Source: Caulobacter sp. NIBR1757 (GTDB taxonomy: Bacteria; Pseudomonadota; Alphaproteobacteria; Caulobacterales; Caulobacteraceae). From it: DNA of 64,000 nucleotides. The notes under the pieces are model-generated. The model worked only from the letters and a program-made list of their open reading frames with translations. It did not search any database and was not told where the DNA came from. Below, in pieces: positions 17,988-25,351 of the stretch. The DNA lies in NCBI RefSeq assembly GCF_027912495.1, contig NZ_CP115463.1, positions 2,689,501 to 2,753,500 of the forward strand, written 5' to 3'. How positions within the stretch are numbered: the first letter of the stretch is position 1; each line of letters starts with the position of its first letter. The translations under genes and the position numbers were made by a program.

Positions 17988-18298
17988 TGCGCATCACCGA
18001 GGCCGAGAGCGAGGTGCTGGCGGCCCTGTGGCGGCGGGGGCCGATGTCCTTCGCCGCCCTCATCGCGGAGGTGAAGCTCGTGCAGCCCTGGGGCGACGCG
18101 ACCATCAAGACCCTCCTTCACCGCCTGATCCAGAAGCAGGCGGTGCAGTCGGTCCGCCAGGACGGCCGCCAGCTCTACCACCCGCTGCTGGAGCGGCGGG
18201 CCTATGTGCTGGACCAGGTCCAAGGGCTGGCCGACCGCCTGTTCGCGGGCGACCGGGCCGCGCTGCTGCGGGCCATCGGCGAGCCGCCGGCGGCCTGA
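17987..18298 (+). CDS. BlaI/MecI/CopY family transcriptional regulator
   Basis: A 103-residue winged-helix protein matching the family from residue 1: MRITEAESEVLAALWRRGPMS, then an 'A.IKTLLHRLIQKQAV' recognition-helix region and the 'GRQLYHPLLERRAY' wing. In beta-lactam-resistance and copper systems these repressors are inactivated by proteolysis by a BlaR1-type sensor or by metal; no blaR1 partner is present here. The start is the ATG at 17987, overlapping the previous stop by one base; in-frame upstream starts lie within that gene. A Mur ligase gene follows 53 bases later. Confidence 0.88.
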   Translation: MRITEAESEVLAALWRRGPMSFAALIAEVKLVQPWGDATIKTLLHRLIQKQAVQSVRQDGRQLYHPLLERRAYVLDQVQGLADRLFAGDRAALLRAIGEPPAA

Positions 18299-18351
18299 CG
18301 CGCCGCGCCCGGGGATTTGACAACGCCGCCGCCGCGCCCGACATCCTCCCC

Positions 18352-19788
18352 ATGAGCAGCGACACGCCCCGCCACATCCATTTCATCGGCATCGCCGGCG
18401 CCGGCATGAGCGCCGCCGCCCTGATGATGCGAGACGCCGGTCACGTGATCGGCGGCTCGGACGAGGAAGCCTTCCCGCCGATCAGCACCTATCTCGAGAC
18501 CATGGACATCCCCTTCAAGCGGACCCTGGCGGCCGGGAACATCGGGCCGGAGATCGACCTTGTGGTGCTGGGCGGCAGCGCCAGGCTGGCCGGCGAGGCC
18601 AACCCCGAGTTCACCGAGACCCGCCGCCGCGAAATCGAGATGACCGGCTTTCCGCAGTTGATCGCCGAGCAGACGAGGGACCGCGACGTCACCATCGTCG
18701 CCGGCAGCTTCGGCAAGTCCAGCTGCACCGCCCTGCTCGCCCACATCCTGCGCGAGGCGGGCAAGGACCCCGGCTACATGATCGGCGCCATTCCGGCCGG
18801 TGGCGGCCCGACCGGGGCCTGGGGCTCGGGTCCGATGATCCTGGAGGGCGACGAGTACATCGTCAGCCAGACCGATCGCCGCTCGAAGTTCATGCTCTAC
18901 GACGTCGACCACCTGTTGCTGACCTCGCTGGTCCACGACCACCTAAACGTCTTCCCGACATACCCCGAATACGAAAAACCGTTCCGCGACCTGCTCGCCC
19001 GCCTGTCGCCTGACGCCACCCTGGTTATGCGCGACAGCCCCTCTCTCAGGGCGATCGCCGCCGACAGCGTCGCGACCCCGGTCTGGTACGGCACGGCGAC
19101 CGGCGAAGGCTGGTACTGCCGGGACGTCACCTTCGGCGAGGTCTCCAGCTTCACCCTGGTCTCCCCGGAGGGCCGCACACTCGCCCTCGAGACCCAGCTG
19201 CTCGGGGCCCACAACATCGAGAATGTGGTCGGCGTCGCCGCCTTCCTGCTCACCCGTGGCCTGGTCACCGAAGACGAACTGCAGTCGGCCGTCGCCAGCT
19301 TCCAGGGCATCCGCCGCCGCCTCGACCGCCTGACCTCGGTCTCCAGTGTCCCGGTCATCGAAGGCTTCGGCTCGTCCTACGAGAAGGCCCGCTCGGCCAT
19401 CGAGGCCATGCTGCTGCACTACCCCGGCCGGCCGCTGGTGGTGATCTTCGAGCCCCATACTTTCAGCTGGCGCAACGCCGAGGGCCTAACCTGGTACGAC
19501 ACCGTCTTCGACGACGTCGCCCGCGTCATCGTCATCCCGCCCCCGACCCATGGCGCGGCCAGCCACAGCCAGCTAACCCATGACCAGATCCTGGCCCGCA
19601 TCAACGCCGCCGGCGTGCCGGCCGTCGGCGCGGCCACCCCCAGCGAATGCGAGGCCGCCCTGGCCGACCTGAGCGGAGACGAGGTGGTGCTGCTCCTCTC
19701 CTCCGGCCCGCTACTTGGCCTTCCCGCCAGCCTTCCCGCCCTCTTCGACGGTCGGTGGGGTGGTCGTGACGGTGAGGGTGACGTCTAG
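18352..19788 (+). CDS. Mur ligase family protein, Mpl-like, with altered P-loop
   Basis: A 478-residue ATP-dependent amide ligase, most similar in layout to Mpl, which recycles murein tripeptide by joining it to UDP-MurNAc. The N-terminal Rossmann part has 'HFIGIAGAGMSAAA', the central domain has 'KDPGYMIGAIP', GSGPMILEGDEY and DRRSKF (all Mpl-like), and the C-terminal domain has EPHTFSWRN. Unusually the P-loop reads GSFGKSS (K122) rather than GTHGKTT, and the Mpl segment with 'EFDHADIF' reads VHDHLNVF. It might be a divergent Mpl or a ligase for another substrate. Its 3' end overlaps a convergent gene by 78 bases. Confidence 0.75.
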   Translation: MSSDTPRHIHFIGIAGAGMSAAALMMRDAGHVIGGSDEEAFPPISTYLETMDIPFKRTLAAGNIGPEIDLVVLGGSARLAGEANPEFTETRRREIEMTGFPQLIAEQTRDRDVTIVAGSFGKSSCTALLAHILREAGKDPGYMIGAIPAGGGPTGAWGSGPMILEGDEYIVSQTDRRSKFMLYDVDHLLLTSLVHDHLNVFPTYPEYEKPFRDLLARLSPDATLVMRDSPSLRAIAADSVATPVWYGTATGEGWYCRDVTFGEVSSFTLVSPEGRTLALETQLLGAHNIENVVGVAAFLLTRGLVTEDELQSAVASFQGIRRRLDRLTSVSSVPVIEGFGSSYEKARSAIEAMLLHYPGRPLVVIFEPHTFSWRNAEGLTWYDTVFDDVARVIVIPPPTHGAASHSQLTHDQILARINAAGVPAVGAATPSECEAALADLSGDEVVLLLSSGPLLGLPASLPALFDGRWGGRDGEGDV

Positions 19789-21510
19789 GCACGGCGTCTG
19801 ATCGGGCTGGACGGTCCAGCGGGCGCCATTCAGGTCGATCTCATTCCAACGGCTGGGCCGAACCTGGGCCCGTCCGGCCCGGAAGGCGACCCAGGGATCA
19901 TCTTTCGCGCAGACGACCGCTGGATTGATTTCTCCCTGCCTGGCCCAAACGCCTTTGGCGTCTTGCTCGAACAAGACGGCGGGCCCACCCGCGCTCAGCA
20001 GAACTTCCTCACGGCCGTCGCCGTTCAGATCGAGCAGGAAAGCCTCGCAGGCCGGCAGCTCCTTGCGACACATGCCGCTCGCCAGCCCCTTCCAACGGGC
20101 CTTGAAGGCTTCGGGCAACGCCTTGCCGGCCGGATAGACCTTGGCGTCCTCAGCCGTTTGTTCCGCGCCCAACGCTGCGTCATAGCTGCGGCTCGTCCGC
20201 GCCTTGGCCTCCCTGGCCAGCCGGCCGATATCGCCGCCCGCCTTGCTCAGCCTGTCCAGCGCCCTGGTCCCCATCTGGCCGGACCCGAACCGCAGGTAGT
20301 CGAAATCGAAGTCCGCCGGCTTCACCTTGCCGGCCAGCAGTCGGCTCACCTGGTTGTCGACCGACAGCCGCACGGGATCGGCGAGCGGCGACAGCAGGGC
20401 CAGCAGCACCACCAGGCCAACAATGCTGGTCGCCACATTGGTCGGCTCCAGCCGGCGCATCACCGGTCCGGGCAGGACGACGGCGATGGCGTATCCCACG
20501 GCGTAGCAGGCGCCGACCACGACCCCGGCCACGGCGATGATCCGCTCGATGGTCAGGCCGTACTGGCCGATCCGCAGCCACAGGGCATAGGCCGCCAGCA
20601 CAGTCAGCGGCAGCAGAAGCAGCCCGCCCAGCCGCATGGCCGACCGCAGGGCCACGGGCAGCGGCTTCTCGCGCCCGCCGTCCTGATAGGCGGCGTTGAT
20701 CAGCAGGATCAGGCTGGCTCCCGCCCCGACCAGGATCATCGCGGCGCTGCCGGTCTTCCACAGCGGCTCGAGTCCCGTGAACGGCAGGGCCAGCAGGAAG
20801 GCCAGGGTCAGCCCGGCCAGCAGCGGCAGCAGCCAGCCCAGCAGGGTCAGAGCCACCGTCCGCACGCCCTGGATCAGGCCCAGCCGCACATCGGTCAGGT
20901 GCACCGCGACGGCGAAGGCCAGGGCGCTGGAGGGAATGGCGAACCAGCGCTCGCCGATGACTTGGGCGAAGGCCTTGACCCCGATCATGCCGAACAGCGC
21001 CGCCCCAATCCCCAGCACCGCCCAGAAGATGCCGGTGAAGGCCAGGGCCAGGACCAGCTGCACGCCATGCTTCCAGGAGACGTCGAAATAAGTCGGATAG
21101 CCGGCGATCCGGGCGCGATCGCGCGCGGCGGCGACGATCAGGCTGTGGGCGATAAACAGCCCGACCAGCACCGCAACCATGACCAGCGGCGAGGGAATGG
21201 TCTCGAAACCGTCGAGGCCGCGATAGCCCTCCATCCAACCCACGGCGGCCACGACCGACAGGGCAACGACCGACCAGACGATCAACGCCCGGCGTTTCAA
21301 CGACCCCAGCCCGCTGAGAATCACCGGCCCGGCCGCCAGCGCCAGCACCACCAGGGCGATGAACAGCGGCCGGTCGCTCACCGGCCAGACCTTGCGCTCG
21401 GCCGCCTCCGACAGGCCGAACAGCGCCAGCCCCTGGATCAGTCCGACGCCCAGACGGGTCAGCAGCAACCCGCGGTCCGCCCCGGCGTTGTGCTCGGTAT
21501 CCATGCCCAT
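19711..21510 (-). CDS. DUF4153 family membrane protein
   Basis: About 599 residues: ten or more membrane helices in the first 400 residues, then a soluble C-terminal region of about 180 residues. DUF4153 proteins are inner-membrane proteins of unknown role. The tail contains a 'FLLDLNGDGREEVLL' segment resembling an FG-GAP/EF-hand-like DxNGDG calcium loop, which suggests a periplasmic sensor or binding domain. The ATG at 21510 follows a ribosome site (AGCGGG); the frame extends further upstream without coding character. The C-terminal 26 codons lie opposite the end of the Mur ligase gene. Confidence 0.82.
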   Translation of the reverse strand: MGMDTEHNAGADRGLLLTRLGVGLIQGLALFGLSEAAERKVWPVSDRPLFIALVVLALAAGPVILSGLGSLKRRALIVWSVVALSVVAAVGWMEGYRGLDGFETIPSPLVMVAVLVGLFIAHSLIVAAARDRARIAGYPTYFDVSWKHGVQLVLALAFTGIFWAVLGIGAALFGMIGVKAFAQVIGERWFAIPSSALAFAVAVHLTDVRLGLIQGVRTVALTLLGWLLPLLAGLTLAFLLALPFTGLEPLWKTGSAAMILVGAGASLILLINAAYQDGGREKPLPVALRSAMRLGGLLLLPLTVLAAYALWLRIGQYGLTIERIIAVAGVVVGACYAVGYAIAVVLPGPVMRRLEPTNVATSIVGLVVLLALLSPLADPVRLSVDNQVSRLLAGKVKPADFDFDYLRFGSGQMGTRALDRLSKAGGDIGRLAREAKARTSRSYDAALGAEQTAEDAKVYPAGKALPEAFKARWKGLASGMCRKELPACEAFLLDLNGDGREEVLLSAGGPAVLFEQDAKGVWARQGEINPAVVCAKDDPWVAFRAGRAQVRPSRWNEIDLNGARWTVQPDQTPCLDVTLTVTTTPPTVEEGGKAGGKAK

Positions 21511-21662
21511 ATCCCGCTTCCCCCTGTGGCCGGCGAGCCTCGCCCAGGCCTCAACCGCGAGCAAGCGCGCATTCCGTGCAGTCCCCGGGACGCGAAAGCC
21601 TTTGCGGCGGGCGCGGCGCATGTCACTTTCCCACCGCGACAAGGAAAGCCGCTAAACCGTCC

Positions 21663-22778
21663 ATGCCCAACCCCGCCGAATTTTCGCTGCAGCAGGGCGA
21701 GCATGGATCGACCGCCGTCCTGACCGGGGACTGGACGGCCGAAACGCTCGATGACGCCGGCCTGCGCCTGGCCGAGAACCTGCTGCATTCGAAATCCGTC
21801 AGCCTCGACATGCGCGGCATGGGCCGCTGCGACACGGCCGGCGCCTATGCCATCATCCGCGCCGCCGACGGCCGCGAGAGCGCAGGCGTGCTGCTGGCCC
21901 GGCCCGAGACCGAGCGCCTGCTGCATCTGGTCGGCGAGGCCGTGCAGGCCGAACCCACGCCGCCGCGCCAGCATCGCGGCTTCTACGAACTGCTCGTCCG
22001 CATCGGCCGCGGCGTCGTCAACGTCTTCCACGACCTCTACGAGACCCTGATCTTCCTCGGCCACCTGATGACCTCCATCGGCCGGGTCATCATCAACCCA
22101 CGCAAGTTCCGCGGCGCCCCCTTCGTCTCCCTGTGCGAACGGGCAGGCCTCGACGCCATTCCGATCGTCGCCACCACCACCTTCTTCCTCGGCGCCGTTG
22201 TCGCCCTGCTCGGCATCAACACCCTGCGCAGCTTCGCCGCCGAGGTGCTGGTGGTCGAGTTGATCGGCATCTCGGTGCTGCGCGAGTTCGGCATCGTCAT
22301 CACCGCCGTCCTGCTGGCCGGCCGCTCGGCCTCGTCCTTCGCCGCCGAGATCGGCTCGATGAAGATGAACCAGGAGATCGACGCCATGCGGGTGATGGGG
22401 GTCGACCCCTTCGACGCCCTGGTCCTGCCGCGCTTCCTGGCCCTGCTGGTGACCCTGCCGCTGCTGACCTTCGTCGCCGACCTGGCCGGCCTGGTCGGCG
22501 GGGTGGCGGTGACCACCTCCATCCTCGACCTGTCGCCGACCTTCTTCTGGCAGCGGATCGCCGACAACGTCGGGGCCACCAACTTCTGGGTCGGTATTTC
22601 CAAGGCCCCGGTCATGGCCATCGTCATCGCCGGCATCGGCTGTCGCCAGGGCATGGAGGTCGAGGGCGATGTCGAAAGCCTCGGCCGCCGGGTGACCTCG
22701 GCCGTGGTCCAGGCCATCTTCGCCATCATCCTGCTCGATGCCCTGTTCGCGCTCCTCTACATGGAGCTGAACATATGA
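21663..22778 (+). CDS. mlaE: MlaE-type lipid ABC transporter permease with N-terminal STAS domain
   Basis: A 371-residue inner-membrane permease. Residues 1-100 form a STAS-like domain (TAVLTGDWTAETL, 'VSLDMRGMGRCDTAGAY'), and residues about 110-371 form the MlaE domain with five or so helices and the conserved 'GAVVALLGINTLRSF', 'ELIGISVLREFGIVIT' and 'EIDAMRVMGVDPFDALVLPR' segments. The E. coli system keeps STAS (MlaB) as a separate protein; here the two are fused, as in many alphaproteobacteria. The transporter moves phospholipids between outer and inner membranes. First gene of a four-gene operon with overlapping starts and stops. Confidence 0.93.
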   Translation: MPNPAEFSLQQGEHGSTAVLTGDWTAETLDDAGLRLAENLLHSKSVSLDMRGMGRCDTAGAYAIIRAADGRESAGVLLARPETERLLHLVGEAVQAEPTPPRQHRGFYELLVRIGRGVVNVFHDLYETLIFLGHLMTSIGRVIINPRKFRGAPFVSLCERAGLDAIPIVATTTFFLGAVVALLGINTLRSFAAEVLVVELIGISVLREFGIVITAVLLAGRSASSFAAEIGSMKMNQEIDAMRVMGVDPFDALVLPRFLALLVTLPLLTFVADLAGLVGGVAVTTSILDLSPTFFWQRIADNVGATNFWVGISKAPVMAIVIAGIGCRQGMEVEGDVESLGRRVTSAVVQAIFAIILLDALFALLYMELNI

Positions 22779-23617
22779 CCGACCAGTCCGACATCGCCCA
22801 CGAACAGTCGCTGGCCGACGACGGCCTCGACGCCGCCGCCCCGCCCATCGAGGTGCGCGGCCTGCGGTCGGTGTTCGGCGACAACGTCGTGCACGACAAC
22901 CTCGACCTGGTGGTCAAGAAGGGCGAGGTGCTCGGCGTCGTCGGCGGCTCGGGCAGCGGCAAGTCGGTGCTGCTCAACACCATCATCGGCCTTAAAGAGC
23001 CGGACGGCGGCACGGTCCGCATCTTCGGCCAGGACATCCAGAACGCCAGCCGCCGCAAATGGTCGGCCATCGAGCGGCGCTGGGGCGTCCTCTTCCAGGC
23101 CGGGGCCCTGTTCTCCTCGCTGACGGTGAAGGAAAACGTCGCCGCCCCGCTGCACGAGCACACCGACCTCAGCCGCAGCGAGATCAGCGACCTCGCCGAG
23201 TTGAAGATCGCCCTGGTCGGCCTTCCCCCCCGGGCCGGGGCCCTGAAGCCCTCCGAACTGTCCGGCGGCATGCGCAAGCGGGCCGGCCTGGCCCGCGCCC
23301 TGGCCTTCGACCCCGAACTGCTGTTCCTCGATGAGCCGACCGCCGGCCTGGACCCGATCGGGGCCGCCGCCTTCGACGAACTGATCCTCGACCTCAGCCG
23401 CAGCCTGTCGCTGACGGTGTTCATGATCACCCACGATCTGGACAGTCTCTATACAATCACCGACCGGGTCGCCGTGATCGCCGACAAAAAGGTCGTGGCC
23501 GTTGAACCGGTCCATGCACTTGAGCATTCCGAACACCCCTGGATTAGGGAATACTTCCTGGGTCCACGCGGACGCGCCGCCCATTCGGCGATCCGCGCGG
23601 GGGGCACGAGGGTCTGA
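22775..23617 (+). CDS. mlaF: MlaF-type lipid ABC transporter ATP-binding protein
   Basis: A 280-residue ATPase that powers the Mla-type lipid transporter. Walker A is GGSGSGKS near 57-64, the Q-loop is 'LFQAGALFSSLTV', the signature is ELSGGMRKRAGLARAL, Walker B is LLFLDEPTAGLDP, and the switch histidine is in MITHDL. The 'GGMRKR' form is characteristic of the MlaF/Mkl subgroup. The ATG overlaps the mlaE stop (ATGA). The N-terminal 25 residues are an acidic extension before the ABC domain. Confidence 0.95.
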   Translation: MTDQSDIAHEQSLADDGLDAAAPPIEVRGLRSVFGDNVVHDNLDLVVKKGEVLGVVGGSGSGKSVLLNTIIGLKEPDGGTVRIFGQDIQNASRRKWSAIERRWGVLFQAGALFSSLTVKENVAAPLHEHTDLSRSEISDLAELKIALVGLPPRAGALKPSELSGGMRKRAGLARALAFDPELLFLDEPTAGLDPIGAAAFDELILDLSRSLSLTVFMITHDLDSLYTITDRVAVIADKKVVAVEPVHALEHSEHPWIREYFLGPRGRAAHSAIRAGGTRV

Positions 23618-24555
23618 TGGAAAGAAACGCCAACTACGCGCTGGTGGGGGCCGCGACGCTGCTGCTGTTCATCGCCGCGGTCGTCTTCGTCTTCTGGCTG
23701 GCCCGCCTGGGGTTCAACAAGAACTACGACGAGTACGATGTGCTGTTCGTCGGTCCCGTGCGCGGCCTGACCGAGGGCGGCGAGGTGCATTTCAACGGCA
23801 TCAAGGTCGGCGACGTCTCCTCCATCAAGCTCGACGCCCGCGACCCCAACCGCGTCATCGCCCGGGTCAAGGTGACCAGCGACGTGCCGATCCGCGAGGA
23901 CAGCTACGCCACCCTGGAACCGCAGGGCATCACCGGCATCAACTATGTGCAGATCACCGCCGGCGACCCGGCCAAGCGGTTGTTGAAGGACACCGTCTCG
24001 CCCGGCGAGATTCCGGTGATCAAGACCCAGCGCAGCGCCCTCTCCGACCTGCTGGCCGGCGGCGGCACCGTGCTGACCCGCACCATCGAAGCGCTGGACC
24101 GTATCAACCGCGTGCTCGGCGACGAGAACATCAAGACCTTTGGCGCCGCGCTCGATGATCTGCAGGCGGTGACCGCCGAGGCCCGCGAGCAGAAGGAAAT
24201 CATCGCCGACGCCCGCCGCGCCCTGGCCACCTTCGAGGAAACCGCCAAGGCCTATACGGCGCTGGCCAAGGACGGCCAGACCTTCATCAACAGCGACGCC
24301 AAGACGGCGGTGGCCAACATCGACGAGGCCGCCCGCAAGGTCGACAAGGCCGCCGCCGATGTCTCGGCCGTGCTGACCAAGCTGGACGGACCGGTGAACG
24401 ACTTCGCCACCGACGGCCTGCCGCAGCTGACCAACGCCATCACCACCCTGCAGGGGGCCGCCGAGTCCCTCGACCGGCTGGTGACCGAAGCCGAGAAGAG
24501 CCCGCAGACCCTGGTCGGCAAACCGCCCGCCGAGAAGAAGAAGGTGAAGCCGTGA
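23617..24555 (+). CDS. mlaD: MlaD-type MCE domain lipid-binding protein
   Basis: A 312-residue periplasmic protein held by one N-terminal membrane helix (about 6-30). The MCE domain spans about 40-120, with 'DEYDVLFVGPVRGLTEGGEVHFNGIKVGDV' and 'SYATLEPQGITGINYVQITAG'. The C-terminal 170 residues are long helices, as in proteins that form a hydrophobic tunnel of multimeric MCE domains. It binds and passes phospholipids to the MlaE/F permease. Its ATG overlaps the mlaF stop (TGATG), and the next gene overlaps its own stop (GTGA). Confidence 0.93.
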   Translation: MERNANYALVGAATLLLFIAAVVFVFWLARLGFNKNYDEYDVLFVGPVRGLTEGGEVHFNGIKVGDVSSIKLDARDPNRVIARVKVTSDVPIREDSYATLEPQGITGINYVQITAGDPAKRLLKDTVSPGEIPVIKTQRSALSDLLAGGGTVLTRTIEALDRINRVLGDENIKTFGAALDDLQAVTAEAREQKEIIADARRALATFEETAKAYTALAKDGQTFINSDAKTAVANIDEAARKVDKAAADVSAVLTKLDGPVNDFATDGLPQLTNAITTLQGAAESLDRLVTEAEKSPQTLVGKPPAEKKKVKP

Positions 24556-25181
24556 GGACCACCCTGTTCCGAGCCCCCAACCCGCTTAGGGCATTTGGTG
24601 TCGCGGTCATCGCCGTGGCCCTGTCGGGCTGCATCACCCTCTTCCCGGAGGCCGAGCCGGCCAGGCTTTACCGGTTCCAGATCGCCGCCCCGTCGGAGGT
24701 GGCCGCCAAGACCTTCACGGTCACCCGCGGCCCGATCGCCTTCGACCGCGCCGCCGCCAGCGATGGCATCGTCGCGGTGACCGGCGACACGGTGCAATAC
24801 ATCGACAGCGCCCGCTGGGTGGCCCCCGCCCAGCAGATCTTCGAGGAAGAACTGGTTCGCGCCTTCCAGGCCGGCCCCGCCCGCCTGGTCGGTCGCGGCG
24901 AGGTCGGCAAGAGCGACTGGCTGATGCGTCTGGACGTCCAGCGGTTCGAAGCGGCCTACCGCAACGGGCCCGAAGGCGCGCCGGTGATCGTCGTCGAGAT
25001 CAAGGTCGCCCTGACCCGCAACGTCCGCGACGGGGATACCTTCGAGACGGTGCTGAAGACCGAGGTCCAGGCCAGCGAGAACCGGGTCAGCGCCATCGTG
25101 CCCGCGTTCAACACGGCTCTGACCAAGTCGCTGACCGATCTGAACAGCTGGATCGTGGCCACCGGCGGTCGCCCCTCCTAA
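24552..25181 (+). CDS. ABC-type transport auxiliary lipoprotein (PqiC/ABC_trans_aux type)
   Basis: A 209-residue lipoprotein with a GTG start overlapping the mlaD stop. The signal peptide ends in a lipobox LSGC at about residue 25, so it is lipid-anchored, probably in the outer membrane. The mature part has the ABC_trans_aux pattern: an early 'RLYRFQIAAP', then 'YIDSARWVAPAQQIFEEELVRAF' near 75-97, and a C-terminal 'ALTKSLTDLNSWIV' helix. In the Pqi system the equivalent lipoprotein links the MCE tunnel to the outer membrane. It appears to replace MlaA/MlaC, which are not in this operon. Confidence 0.85.
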   Translation: MRTTLFRAPNPLRAFGVAVIAVALSGCITLFPEAEPARLYRFQIAAPSEVAAKTFTVTRGPIAFDRAAASDGIVAVTGDTVQYIDSARWVAPAQQIFEEELVRAFQAGPARLVGRGEVGKSDWLMRLDVQRFEAAYRNGPEGAPVIVVEIKVALTRNVRDGDTFETVLKTEVQASENRVSAIVPAFNTALTKSLTDLNSWIVATGGRPS

Positions 25182-25193
25182 CCTGTCATCTAA

Positions 25194-25318
25194 CCTGTCA
25201 TCCTCCGGGCCCGCGAAGCGGGAACCGGGGGACCCAACGTTCCGCGTGAAGACTGTCGAGAGTCTATCCAGAGCCGCCCTGGGTCCCCCGGTCCGCTTCG
25301 CGGCCGGAGGATGACAGG
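25194..25318. repeat. Long palindromic repeat, copy A (CCTGTCATCC...GGATGACAGG)
   Basis: About 40-base imperfect arms face each other: left CCTGTCATCCTCCGGGCC and onward to GGGGGACCCA, right TGGGTCCCCCGG to GGAGGATGACAGG. About 50 bases lie between them. It sits 12 bases after the lipoprotein gene stop and before the convergent lactone oxidase. It shares the GTCATCC ends and GGGACCCA core with copies B and C and is the most diverged of the three. No coding capacity. Confidence 0.85.
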
Positions 25319-25351
25319 AAATGAGGCGGATGGCCTGTTCTCCTGCCCCCC

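Noticed and set aside
21663..25181. Complete E. coli-type Mla system
   Set aside because: No mlaC or mlaA is in the operon; the fourth gene is a PqiC-type lipoprotein instead.
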